From the NCBI RefSeq assembly GCF_002027705.1, contig NZ_MBTG01000023.1:124001-188000 (forward strand): 64,000 nucleotides of DNA, in the 5' to 3' direction. The notes under the pieces were generated by a model. The model made no database searches, had not been told where the DNA came from, and saw only the letters and a list, made by a program, of their open reading frames with translations. A program made the translations under genes and the position numbers. This DNA is from Paenibacillus ferrarius (GTDB lineage Bacteria > Bacillota > Bacilli > Paenibacillales > NBRC-103111). Shown piece after piece: positions 51,267 to 59,644 of the stretch (positions within the stretch are counted from its first letter, which is position 1; each line of letters starts with the position of its first letter).

Positions 51267-51887
51267 TTATATCCGACTTTTTCTCTCAGGAATTTGCTTG
51301 TAAGGTCCTCGGATGGAGAGGTTCATCAGATGCGCGGCAATCTCCTCTTCCGAATAAGGCATATTGTTCGCGACCCACCAGATAATGACCTCCAGAAATG
51401 CGGATTCCACGTACTTGACGACGATTTCCCTTGTCGCTGTTAAATTGCGGTCATCCGGTTCTGTGAAATCGACGCCCTTGGAAATAAACTCATGAATGAC
51501 CTCAAGCAAGGCGGAAGCGAAATAAGGCACTCGATTTCTAACCAGCAAGGCATAATAGAGGTTGAAATTTTGGGCAATTTGATGAAACAGCCGAACAAAG
51601 CTTGGATGCGCTTGTCCGCTCAGCATATCGAATTGGTCGGGATCATCTGCATCAGCAACAAACAGGTGCCCTCTGAGATCTTCCAATATCTCATTCATAT
51701 ACTGCTGGGCTAATGCTTGCTTATCATCAAAATGCAAATAGAATGTCGCCCGCTTCACGGTTGCGCGTTCGGAAATATCCTGCACGGTAATTTGCTCGAA
51801 ATCCCGTTCTTCCATCAATTCAATCAGCGCTTTACGAAGAAGCAGATGCGTGCGTATAACTCGGGGATCCTTTTTTTTAACTTCCAT
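51267..51887 (-). CDS. TetR-family regulator (AcrR/DhaS-like)
   Basis: 206 residues. The N-terminal HTH begins VIRTHLLLRKALIELMEERDFEQITVQDIS and ends RATVKRATFYLHFDDK, followed by a TetR_C-type helical domain. This form (RTHLLLRKALIELMEE) belongs to the group that includes DhaS-like activators and many efflux repressors. No clear target gene adjoins; the P60 gene follows on the same strand upstream. The ribosome site is weak. Confidence 0.88.
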   Translation of the reverse strand: MEVKKKDPRVIRTHLLLRKALIELMEERDFEQITVQDISERATVKRATFYLHFDDKQALAQQYMNEILEDLRGHLFVADADDPDQFDMLSGQAHPSFVRLFHQIAQNFNLYYALLVRNRVPYFASALLEVIHEFISKGVDFTEPDDRNLTATREIVVKYVESAFLEVIIWWVANNMPYSEEEIAAHLMNLSIRGPYKQIPERKSRI

Positions 51888-52010
51888 TTCAGTAATCCTT
51901 ATCTATCCAAAGTAGGGATGTTCAGACATCCTGTTAGCGTCATTATACCTTTTTCAGGTAACGTGGTACATCCCTCGATCATTTGCAGCTCATCGAGCCT
52001 CGCAAACAAC

Positions 52011-52041
52011 AAAAAAGCCCACCATACGAATATGATGAGCT
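52011..52041 (-). terminator. Terminator of the NlpC/P60 gene
   Basis: On the minus strand AGCTCATCATA, tetraloop TTCG, TATGGTGGGCT with two G-U pairs, then TTTTTTG. Confidence 0.85.
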
Positions 52042-52092
52042 CCCTGCTTCCCTACCTTCTTGCCTTAGGCAAGGATTTCGTGATGGATGAAA

Positions 52093-52623
52093 TTATAGAT
52101 GACGTCCAGTAATGAATCTATCTTTCCAATAGCCTGTGTTCATATCACGAATGACGACACCCGAACTTGTCGTGTTGCTGATGAACTTCCCGTTTCCTAT
52201 ATAAATGCCGACGTGATTGATCCTACCCGGTTTGCTCACGCTGAACATAACCAGATCGCCTTTTTGCAGGTTTGCCTTACTTTTCACAACTGTCCCTACC
52301 TGCGTTTGTGCGCTGGAGCCCCAGGGAATGGTGATGCCGTTCTGGCTGAATACCATTTGTGTAAAAGCAGAACAGTCCAGGATGAGTCGTTTGGTATCTC
52401 TGACGCCAAAGCCGTATCGGACCTTGCCGATATAGGATTGCGCCGTCCGTACAATACTGTCTGCTTTGCTGGAGCTTATGGCATTCGCAGCAGCGGTTGT
52501 GTCGACAGTCGCAGCTTGAGCGGCAGGCGGATTCAGGAACATGGTCCCCGATGTTAATAAGGATAAACTTAGGCTGATCCCCACTAACGATTTGCTAAGG
52601 CGGTTCTTCTTCATTGCTTGCAT
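52093..52623 (-). CDS. Secreted NlpC/P60-family peptidase
   Basis: 176 residues from the ATG at 52623, which follows AGGAGG. A signal peptide (LVGISLSLSLLTSGTMFL, cleavage near AQAA) precedes a small C40 domain: catalytic Cys in ILDCSAFTQMVF, His in RINHVGIYIGNG, third residue probably in FISNTTSSG. It cleaves gamma-D-Glu to diamino-acid bonds in peptidoglycan. There are no SH3 or LysM anchoring modules, so it is a minimal secreted hydrolase. Confidence 0.92.
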   Translation of the reverse strand: MQAMKKNRLSKSLVGISLSLSLLTSGTMFLNPPAAQAATVDTTAAANAISSSKADSIVRTAQSYIGKVRYGFGVRDTKRLILDCSAFTQMVFSQNGITIPWGSSAQTQVGTVVKSKANLQKGDLVMFSVSKPGRINHVGIYIGNGKFISNTTSSGVVIRDMNTGYWKDRFITGRHL

Positions 52624-52803
52624 GATTGGATGTCCTCCTTCATGGATCGTGTGTGATGGTCGGGGTATTTCCCCTGGAACTACCATATCACACCTGAACC
52701 TCCCGGGATTTACCAGGAAGTGAAGAAAGACCCGCCAAGCCTAGCGTTGACGGCCAACCTTAAAATTCCATGAGAATTTCCTTTGCGTCAATCCCTTGAC
52801 GAC

Positions 52804-53976
52804 TCAAACCATCTGTGTATGCTCCTGACGGTAATCCGAAGGCGTTACGCCATACTTCTTGCGGAATACCTGCGAGAAGTGCCGCATGTCTTGGTAGCCA
52901 ATGCGTTCGGCGACATCAGCCAACTTCAACTTGGGATTCAGCAGCAGCTGTTTCGCCTGCTCCAGGCGAAGATGCGTAACATATTCCTTAAAGCCTTGCC
53001 CCGTCTTCTGCTTGAAAAGCTGGCTGAAATAGACGGGGTTCAGGTAGACGATAGAGGCCACCTTCTCCAGGGACAGATCGGCCTGATAATGCGTGCGCAT
53101 ATACTGGAGCGCAACTTCAATCGAGCGATCGCTGCCGCTGGCATGGTGCTCATAGACCTGCGTCGTGGATGCCTGACGCATGCGCTGCACCTCGGCCGGC
53201 ACAGCCTGGAACTGCTCGATCAGCTCCGTGTTCATGATTTGAAAGGGAACCTTCAAATATTTCACTAGATGGCTGCGCAGCTCATCGACCAGTTGATTCA
53301 CGCTGGCACCGCTCGGCAAGGTGACGAGGCCCAGCAGGCTCTTGTTGTCGTGCACGGTCACGAAGCCCTTGCCATAGCGCTCGATCAGCTCCTGAAGAAC
53401 ATTCTCAATGATGTAATTCTCGAGAAAGACCGGCTTGTCGCTCTCCATTTTGACCATGATCAGGTGGAAATACGGGTGCTGTTCCATGAAAGGCCCCATA
53501 TCAATGCGGCCGGTATCCAAGCCTTGCGCGAATCGCTGGAAGACGGCTTCCTGCAAATATTTGCGATTCGCCTTCAGCAGCTCGGCATCTTCGATCAGCT
53601 CTGTCTCGCGTGCGATTTCTTCGCTCAGCTTCCCGATCATATCGCCGAGAACCTCTTTGCCAATCGGCTTCAGCAAGTAATCCTTCGCTCCTAGCCGTAC
53701 AGCCTCTTGCGCATAGGAAAACTCCGAATACGCGGAGATGACCACCCATTTCACATGCGGGTGACGGGTACGCGACATATTCATGAACTCTAGGCCTGTC
53801 ATGCCCGGCATGAGGATATCGGTAAGTACAATTTGAATACGGTGGCTGCGGAGCAGGGCTATAGCTTGCTCCGCATTCGCGGCCAGATGGATATTATGCT
53901 CTGGAAAGCGGTTCTGAAGCGTACGCTGAATGCCTTCCCGAATGACCGTTTCATCATCTACGATGAGAATGTCCAT
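52804..53976 (-). CDS. YesN-like AraC-type response regulator, locus 2
   Basis: 390 residues: receiver domain (ILIVDDETVIREGI, phospho-acceptor in IVLTDILMPGMTG, YLLKPIGKE) and C-terminal AraC HTH pair (DLSLEKVASIVYLNPVYFSQLFKQKTGQGF and VAERIGYQDMRHFSQVFRKKYGVTP). It begins 2 bp after the kinase stop. Last gene of the heparinase/transport locus and presumably its activator. Confidence 0.94.
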   Translation of the reverse strand: MDILIVDDETVIREGIQRTLQNRFPEHNIHLAANAEQAIALLRSHRIQIVLTDILMPGMTGLEFMNMSRTRHPHVKWVVISAYSEFSYAQEAVRLGAKDYLLKPIGKEVLGDMIGKLSEEIARETELIEDAELLKANRKYLQEAVFQRFAQGLDTGRIDMGPFMEQHPYFHLIMVKMESDKPVFLENYIIENVLQELIERYGKGFVTVHDNKSLLGLVTLPSGASVNQLVDELRSHLVKYLKVPFQIMNTELIEQFQAVPAEVQRMRQASTTQVYEHHASGSDRSIEVALQYMRTHYQADLSLEKVASIVYLNPVYFSQLFKQKTGQGFKEYVTHLRLEQAKQLLLNPKLKLADVAERIGYQDMRHFSQVFRKKYGVTPSDYRQEHTQMV

Positions 53977-53978
53977 GG

Positions 53979-55808
53979 TTACACGCCTTTCCGGGGGAGC
54001 GGCATCGCAATCGTAACGGTCGTGCCCTCCCCTTGTTTACTATGAATACGGAGTCCGTAGGTTTCTCCGAACATTAAAACGATCCGCCTGTGAACATTGG
54101 TAAGCCCAATGCCCCGTCTGGTTTTCACGTCGGTGGCCGGTGTCATCTTTTCCAACTGAAGGGCAGCCATTTTCTGACCATCATTCTCGGTTGATTCTGC
54201 TGCCAGCATGGCCTGCATCTGACGCAGCGCACTCTCTTCGATGCCAACACCATTATCAGCAATAATAATGCGCAGCTCATACTCGCAGAGTTCTGTTGAG
54301 ACTTGAAGAGTCCCTGGTCGATCCAGCGGCTCGAGGCCATATTTGACGGCGTTCTCGATGATCGGCTGCAGCGTCATCTTCGGCAGCACGACATCCAGAC
54401 ATTCCGGATCAATGTGCAGCTCCGTACTCACTCTGCCTTCAAGCCGATTCTCAATAATCGTCATGTAGTGCCGCATCTGATCCAGCTCCTGTCTCAGCGT
54501 CGTCTTAGAGGCCTCCTGCCAGTCGCTGCTGTACCGGAACATGTGGGATAGGGCCAAGATCACTCTGCCCAATCGATCGTTCTCACGCTCATCCAGCATC
54601 CAGTAGATCATATCCAACGTATTGTAGAGGAAATGCGGATTGACCTGCGACTGCAGCGCTTGCAGCTCGGCGTTCTTCTCGCTCATGGAGGACAGCGTGA
54701 TACGCTCAATGAGCTCATCCATCCGATTCACCATGCGATTGAACGAGGAAACCAAGGAATTGATTTCCTCGAACGATTTGACCGTCACAGAGCCTTTGAA
54801 ATTCCCCATCTCCACTTGCTTCATCTCGCGAATGAGCAGTTTGAGCGGTGAAGCAATATTTCGGGACACGATGCTCGCCAGCACGGTCGAAAGCAGAATC
54901 AATACAAGAATGACGACATATAGATACTCCCGTGTTTTCACGACCTCTGCGTTGATGTCGCTTTTGGGCGTCAAGCCAAAAACCGTCCAATCCGACATCT
55001 TCGCCTTCGCGGCGACAATGAGCTGACCCGTCCTGTCGTCCACGATGATCTCACTGGCTTGCGGACGCGGCAGTCCGTCGAATGACGGCATACTCACCTT
55101 CTCGCTTGCCGTCGAGGCAATCATCCTGTCTTCCCGGTCCACAATGTAGACCTGACTGTTCGGGCTGATCGTGACGTTGGAGAGTGCAGCCAGAATCGGC
55201 TGCGGATTCGTTTCAATCAGCATGACCCCAATCATCCGATGGTCCGATAAGTCGTAAAGCTTGCGGCCGAAGACGAACAGCGTATCCTTTTGAAACCGGT
55301 TGATGACAGAACCTTTATAGAGACCCAGCCACACCATTTCTCCCGAAGAATCCATCAGCTTCTTATACCACTCCGAAGTGGCGTAATCCGTATCAATGAC
55401 ACTGTCAAACCCGCGTTCATAGTTATAGTTTTTACCTGCATTGGTCACCACATGTATCCCTACGATGTCATCGCGCGAGTAATATATAGCGCCAATAATA
55501 TTCGTAATCGTTCGCTCATTAATAATGCTGACGGTCTCATCCCTGCTCGAATCCCGCTCCTGGATGAGCCTGAGCATTTCGTAGTTGCTGTTAAGGGACT
55601 TGGTAATGCTGTCATACCCTTGAAGCAGCAAATCAAATAAACCCACCGTTTGGGAAATGTTTTTCTCTGCCAAATCACTGATTTTACTATGGATAATGTC
55701 CGTCGTTTTCTTGTAATAAACCACGCTCACCAGGAGCACGAGAACTAACATACAGGAGATAAAGAGTAAAAACAGCCGATTATGAATGGAATGCAGTCCC
55801 CGTGTCAC
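53979..55808 (-). CDS. YesM-like sensor histidine kinase, locus 2
   Basis: 609 residues. TM1 (LFLLFISCMLVLVLLVSVVYY), an extracellular dCache-like sensor (about 40-290), TM2 (YLYVVILVLILLSTVLASIV), HAMP, the kinase core VNPHFLYNTLDMIYWML and HATPase (IIENAVKYGLEP, DNGVGIEE). GTG start. Separated from the permease gene by a terminator at 55875-55910, as in locus 1. Confidence 0.93.
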   Translation of the reverse strand: MTRGLHSIHNRLFLLFISCMLVLVLLVSVVYYKKTTDIIHSKISDLAEKNISQTVGLFDLLLQGYDSITKSLNSNYEMLRLIQERDSSRDETVSIINERTITNIIGAIYYSRDDIVGIHVVTNAGKNYNYERGFDSVIDTDYATSEWYKKLMDSSGEMVWLGLYKGSVINRFQKDTLFVFGRKLYDLSDHRMIGVMLIETNPQPILAALSNVTISPNSQVYIVDREDRMIASTASEKVSMPSFDGLPRPQASEIIVDDRTGQLIVAAKAKMSDWTVFGLTPKSDINAEVVKTREYLYVVILVLILLSTVLASIVSRNIASPLKLLIREMKQVEMGNFKGSVTVKSFEEINSLVSSFNRMVNRMDELIERITLSSMSEKNAELQALQSQVNPHFLYNTLDMIYWMLDERENDRLGRVILALSHMFRYSSDWQEASKTTLRQELDQMRHYMTIIENRLEGRVSTELHIDPECLDVVLPKMTLQPIIENAVKYGLEPLDRPGTLQVSTELCEYELRIIIADNGVGIEESALRQMQAMLAAESTENDGQKMAALQLEKMTPATDVKTRRGIGLTNVHRRIVLMFGETYGLRIHSKQGEGTTVTIAMPLPRKGV

Positions 55809-55874
55809 TGGATCGTCGTTCCCCTTTCCGTCAGTAGCTACTGGCTATTTTACCAAGACCGCCTCCGAAATAGC

Positions 55875-55910
55875 AAAAAAGAGAGGGGTGAAGTTAACCC
55901 TTCACCGCTC
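55875..55910 (-). terminator. Terminator between permease and kinase genes, locus 2
   Basis: On the minus strand GAGCGGTGAAG, loop GGTTAA, CTTCACCCCTCTC, then TTTTTTG. The stem begins inside the last permease codons and its loop contains the TAA stop. Locus 1 has a terminator at the same place in its gene order. Confidence 0.8.
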
Positions 55911-56775
55911 CCGCTACCATACCTTTTGTAATTTTATCAGCTAATAAGAAATAAATAATGATGACGGGCAATGCGCCCAGAACGAGGAATGCACCAATGG
56001 CTCCGTAGTTGACCGAATACTGACTCACGAAGCTGTTGACCCCGAAAGGCAGCGTCTTGAGCCGCTCGGATGAGATAAACGTCGCCGCGAGGATGTACTC
56101 GTTCCATATATTAATGAAAGTTAAAATACAGACCGTCATCATCGGCGGTATCGATATCGGCAGAATGATGCTCCAGAAGATCCGGAAAACCCCCGCGCCA
56201 TCCATGACAGCGGACTCCTCGATTTCAGCCGGAATGGATTTCATGAATCCACTTAGGATGAACACCGCTATCGGCGTTTGGAATGCAATATAAGGCAGAA
56301 TGATCGAGAGATGCGTGTTCAGCGCGTGCAAATTTTTGAAAATAATCATAAGCGGCAGCAGCGTCGCTTGCAGCGGCACCATCATCCCGATCAGGAAAAT
56401 CACCATGACCAGTTGGCCATATTTCCATTTGAACCGTGCAATCGCGAAGGAGGCCAAGGAGCCCAGCAGAATCACACAGACCATCGTCACGGATGTGACG
56501 AACAAACTATTTTTCAAGTATTGAAAGTAATGTCCCGCATCGATGGCAGCGGAGAAGTTGCTCCACTGCAGGGCGTGCGGCAGGGCGAAAAATTTGCCCG
56601 ACAAAATTTCTTCATTCGTTTTCAACGAATAGATAAAGAGCCAAAGCAGTGGATATACTTGCGTAACCACGAGCAGTGAAAGAAATCCGACGACGATAAT
56701 TTTGACGAAAGAGAGGCGTTTGCGTCTCCGAATTGTTGCAGGTTTAGCCGCAGCTATCTCCCTTGCCGTTTGCAT
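55894..56775 (-). CDS. Sugar ABC transporter permease (MalG type), locus 2
   Basis: 293 residues, six helices, EAA loop IEESAVMDGAGVFRIFWSIILPISIP near 200, ending ITKGMVAGAVKG. ATG behind GGGGAG, 16 bp after the upstream permease. Cytosolic N-terminal tail RRRKR before the first helix. Partner of the MalF-type permease. Confidence 0.94.
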   Translation of the reverse strand: MQTAREIAAAKPATIRRRKRLSFVKIIVVGFLSLLVVTQVYPLLWLFIYSLKTNEEILSGKFFALPHALQWSNFSAAIDAGHYFQYLKNSLFVTSVTMVCVILLGSLASFAIARFKWKYGQLVMVIFLIGMMVPLQATLLPLMIIFKNLHALNTHLSIILPYIAFQTPIAVFILSGFMKSIPAEIEESAVMDGAGVFRIFWSIILPISIPPMMTVCILTFINIWNEYILAATFISSERLKTLPFGVNSFVSQYSVNYGAIGAFLVLGALPVIIIYFLLADKITKGMVAGAVKG

Positions 56776-56791
56776 GGCGACACTCCCCTCC

Positions 56792-57682
56792 TCATGAAAA
56801 TCTTTTCTCTAGTTTGTTGAAAATCGTATTGATAACAACCGTTGCGATTAGGCACAAACCAACCAAGAAGGCGGCAATCGCGCTTCCGTAGCCATATTTC
56901 ATGGACAGGAATGACATGTTGTACATATGCGTCGAGATCACATCAGTTGCATGCGCCGGGCCGCCTGCGGTCATAACCATGACCATGTCGAAAGCTTGCA
57001 GGGAGCCGATGAAGGCGAGGACGATCGATATTTTGAAAATCGGAATATTCATAGGGAAGGTAATATGCCAGTCGGCTTTAAGCCCCTCTGCACCGTCAAT
57101 CCGGGCTGCCTCATAAATATCAGCAGGGATGTTCTGAATGCCGGTAAACTGGATCAATGTATGATAACCAAGGTACTGCCACAGTGCCACGAAGTAGAGC
57201 GAGTACATCGCAATCTTGGGTTCTGTCAGCCACGAATGGGTCCAGCTGTGCAAGTTCAGCATGTCTAACACTTGATTCAGCATGCCCCCCATAGCGGCAG
57301 GGTTATAGATCGTTTTCCACAATTGACCGATGATAACAACGGATAAAATAACCGGTAAAAAGTAACTCGAAACGAGAAAATTCGGTTTTTTGATAAAACG
57401 GTTAAGCAGCATCGCCACGCCTAAAGCGACTGGAATTTCAGCCATGGAAAACACGGCAAACATCAATGTACGGCGAACAGACGGCCAGAACACGGGGTCT
57501 GCGAAAAGCAAAGTGTGAAAATTCTTAAACCCGACGAATGTGGAATCGCCGATCCCATTCCAATCCAGTAGTCCGCTGTAAAGCGATACGAGAATCGGGA
57601 CAAAAACGAGACTGACATAAATAATCAAACACGGCAGTACAAACATGGCAATCGTCCACTTGGAGACTCTTAACACATTCAC
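56792..57682 (-). CDS. Sugar ABC transporter permease (MalF type), locus 2
   Basis: 296 residues from a GTG at 57682, preferred because AAGGAGG lies eight bases upstream; an ATG at 57712 would place that site inside the gene. Six helices and EAA loop YEAARIDGAEGLKADWHITFPMNIP near 185. Upstream of it, in the gap after the binding-protein gene, is a long hairpin (57711-57762). Confidence 0.92.
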   Translation of the reverse strand: MNVLRVSKWTIAMFVLPCLIIYVSLVFVPILVSLYSGLLDWNGIGDSTFVGFKNFHTLLFADPVFWPSVRRTLMFAVFSMAEIPVALGVAMLLNRFIKKPNFLVSSYFLPVILSVVIIGQLWKTIYNPAAMGGMLNQVLDMLNLHSWTHSWLTEPKIAMYSLYFVALWQYLGYHTLIQFTGIQNIPADIYEAARIDGAEGLKADWHITFPMNIPIFKISIVLAFIGSLQAFDMVMVMTAGGPAHATDVISTHMYNMSFLSMKYGYGSAIAAFLVGLCLIATVVINTIFNKLEKRFS

Positions 57683-57710
57683 TAGGCTCGCCTCCTTCAT
57701 GGCATATACC

Positions 57711-57762
57711 AATCGGAATTTACCCTCAGCCCCACTCGCGGCGCTCAGGATAAATTCCGATT
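57711..57762 (-). promoter_or_regulatory. Long hairpin between binding-protein and permease genes
   Basis: Perfect 12-bp arms AATCGGAATTTA (57711-57722) and TAAATTCCGATT (57751-57762) enclose a GC-rich inner helix. There is no T-run, so it is more like an RNA-processing or 3'-stabilising stem-loop that raises binding-protein mRNA over permease mRNA. Confidence 0.65.
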
Positions 57763-57778
57763 TGGCTGCTAATTCATC

Positions 57779-59140
57779 TTATTTTTTGTTGGTGTCGTAA
57801 GCTGTTTGGTGTTCTTTCCCTACTTCAGCAGGATCTTTCTTCTGTACGAAGAGGTTTTGGATGCTAGTTAAGTGACCTTGTGCAGTTCCTGGGTTCATCG
57901 TGTTGTCGAATGCCAAGTCGCCGCCTTTTACTTGTTTGAACAAGCCAAGCACTTCCATCGCCATGTCGGAGTAACCAGCTGCTTTGAAGTCGCCGTCTAC
58001 TTTTTGTGCGATACCTACTGCGCCTTTAACTGCGAAAGCTTCTTTAGGGAAGTTAAGCATGAAGAAGTTCAAGAAATCTTTGGTTTCTTTCAAATGTTTG
58101 CTGTTTGCAGAGATTGCGAACGCGCTGCCTGGTGCCAACATGAACTCATCTGGGTTGCCTTTGCCTTTAACTGTTGGGAATTTGAATACGCCCACTTTAC
58201 CGTTAACGGAAGAAGTTTCGATACCGCCTGTTGCCCAGCTGCCCATGTAGTACATAGCTGCTTTGCCTGTTTTGAACAAGTTTTCACCTGCGTTGTAGTC
58301 AAAAGATGTTGCGCCTTCTTGGAATGCGCCAGCTTGGATCAAATCTTCAAAGCTACTGACTGCGTCTGTGAAAGCTGGATCTGCGAAAGTCTTTTTGCCG
58401 TCAACAACCGCTTGCAGGAAGCCAGGTCCGCCGTTCGTGCGAAGCAAGACGTTCATGAACAAGAAGGAACCGGTCCATGAATCTTTCTCACCGATGGCCA
58501 TTGGCTGAATGCCTTTGCCTTTCAGCGTTTTGACAGCTGCAACCATTTCTTCGAATGTTTTTGGTACTTCAACGCCAGCTTGTTTGAACAAGTCTTTGTT
58601 GTAGTAAACAAGTCCGATGTTGTTGCCGTCTGGAAGCGCGTAGATGTTCTTGTCGAACGTGTACCAGTCAAGGATACCGTCTTGGAACGTTGCTTTCAGG
58701 CCGTTTTGCTCAACCATATCGTTCAGCGGAGCGAAAAGCTTAGCATCAACGAAAGGTTTCATTTGCGCCGCTGGATTCACGATCGTGATATCCGGAACTT
58801 CTTTGGAAGCCGCTTGCGTTTTCAATTTCAGCTTTTGTTGATCCGTGTTCAAGGAATCAAGCTCGATTTTGATGTTCGGATTTTTCGTTTGGTAGTCGTT
58901 GACGATTTTCTTCAACATCCCGTTTTTCGGGTCCGTTGGATCGGGATATATGTTTTGGAACGTGATCGTGATGTTCTCTTTTTTCTCTACTGTGCTGGTC
59001 GTAGCCGCCGGTGTTGCTGCTGCTTTGGCATCTGGTGTTGCTGTGCTCGTGCTTGTACCGCTGCCTGAACCACATGCTGTTAAGCTGATTGCCAGTAAGC
59101 TTGCGCCGATAACTTGAAGACCTTTATATTTTTTTACCAA
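57779..59140 (-). CDS. Sugar ABC transporter substrate-binding lipoprotein, locus 2
   Basis: 453 residues. Signal peptide with lipobox LTACGSG (Cys near 23), a Thr/Ala linker and a type 1 solute-binding fold: NITITFQNIYPDPTDPKNG, DITIVNPAAQMKPFVDAKLFAPL, YALPDGNNIGLVYYNKDLF. TTG start behind GAGGGGG. First gene of the transport part, directly after the heparinase genes on the same strand, so it probably binds their oligosaccharide products. Confidence 0.94.
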   Translation of the reverse strand: MVKKYKGLQVIGASLLAISLTACGSGSGTSTSTATPDAKAAATPAATTSTVEKKENITITFQNIYPDPTDPKNGMLKKIVNDYQTKNPNIKIELDSLNTDQQKLKLKTQAASKEVPDITIVNPAAQMKPFVDAKLFAPLNDMVEQNGLKATFQDGILDWYTFDKNIYALPDGNNIGLVYYNKDLFKQAGVEVPKTFEEMVAAVKTLKGKGIQPMAIGEKDSWTGSFLFMNVLLRTNGGPGFLQAVVDGKKTFADPAFTDAVSSFEDLIQAGAFQEGATSFDYNAGENLFKTGKAAMYYMGSWATGGIETSSVNGKVGVFKFPTVKGKGNPDEFMLAPGSAFAISANSKHLKETKDFLNFFMLNFPKEAFAVKGAVGIAQKVDGDFKAAGYSDMAMEVLGLFKQVKGGDLAFDNTMNPGTAQGHLTSIQNLFVQKKDPAEVGKEHQTAYDTNKK

Positions 59141-59644
59141 TGTGAATCCCCCTCGTTTGTTTGGTGATCTTGATGTCCTTATTATTGCGCAAGAATGGGA
59201 GTGCTTACAATGTGGGAACTATAGGTTTGATGTTTACTTTTTATAGGTATATGGAAAATGGCTAGGCGAGGAGGTTATTCCTTCCAGATGGGTGGGAGCT
59301 TCATATGGGGATCTGGTGGCTGAAAGGCGGGCTCAGTTGACGGTTTGGCGGGCGGGCTTATTGAGCCTGCCAAAATAGCAGGCTCAGTCGACGATACGGC
59401 GGGGGTGCTCGCTGAGACTGCCAAAAAAGCAGGCTCAACTGCGAAAGTCGGGCATTTCTCGCCTTTTTCACGTCGAGACTGCCTGAATGGCGGGCTCAGC
59501 CGCGAATACAGCGGCAGTGCTTGCTGAGCCTGCTAAAAAAGCAGGCTCACCACCAGAAACCGAAGCCAGAAGGACAAAAAAATCGACTCTCCCTCTGAAT
59601 CAGCAAGGAAAAGTCGATTTCTACATCTAGTGCGTCGCACAAAA
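59141..59644. other. Intergenic region upstream of the locus 2 binding-protein gene
   Basis: 504 bp: promoter region near the gene (TTGTAA, 18 bp, AATAAT on the minus strand at about 59211-59182), then the 51-bp tandem repeat block 59312-59548. No supported gene. Sequence resembling the locus 1 activator element was not found here. Confidence 0.5.
59312..59548. repeat. GAGCCTGC palindrome family, 51-bp tandem array (locus 3)
   Basis: 23-bp palindromes GAGCCTGCC-AAAATA-GCAGGCTC and relatives start at 59363, 59414, 59475 and 59526 (steps 51, 61, 51). A decayed copy ends at 59334, again 51 bp before the next. The stretches between palindromes are alike too (AGTCGACGATACGGCGG against AGCCGCGAATACAGCGG), so the true unit is about 51 bp. 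The array lies between the heparinase stop and the binding-protein promoter. Confidence 0.8.

Noticed and set aside
59363..59548. CRISPR-like array of 23-bp palindromes with 28-38-bp gaps
   Set aside because: The gaps are themselves similar to each other, repeats vary, there are only four clear copies and no cas genes. The true unit is a 51-bp tandem repeat.
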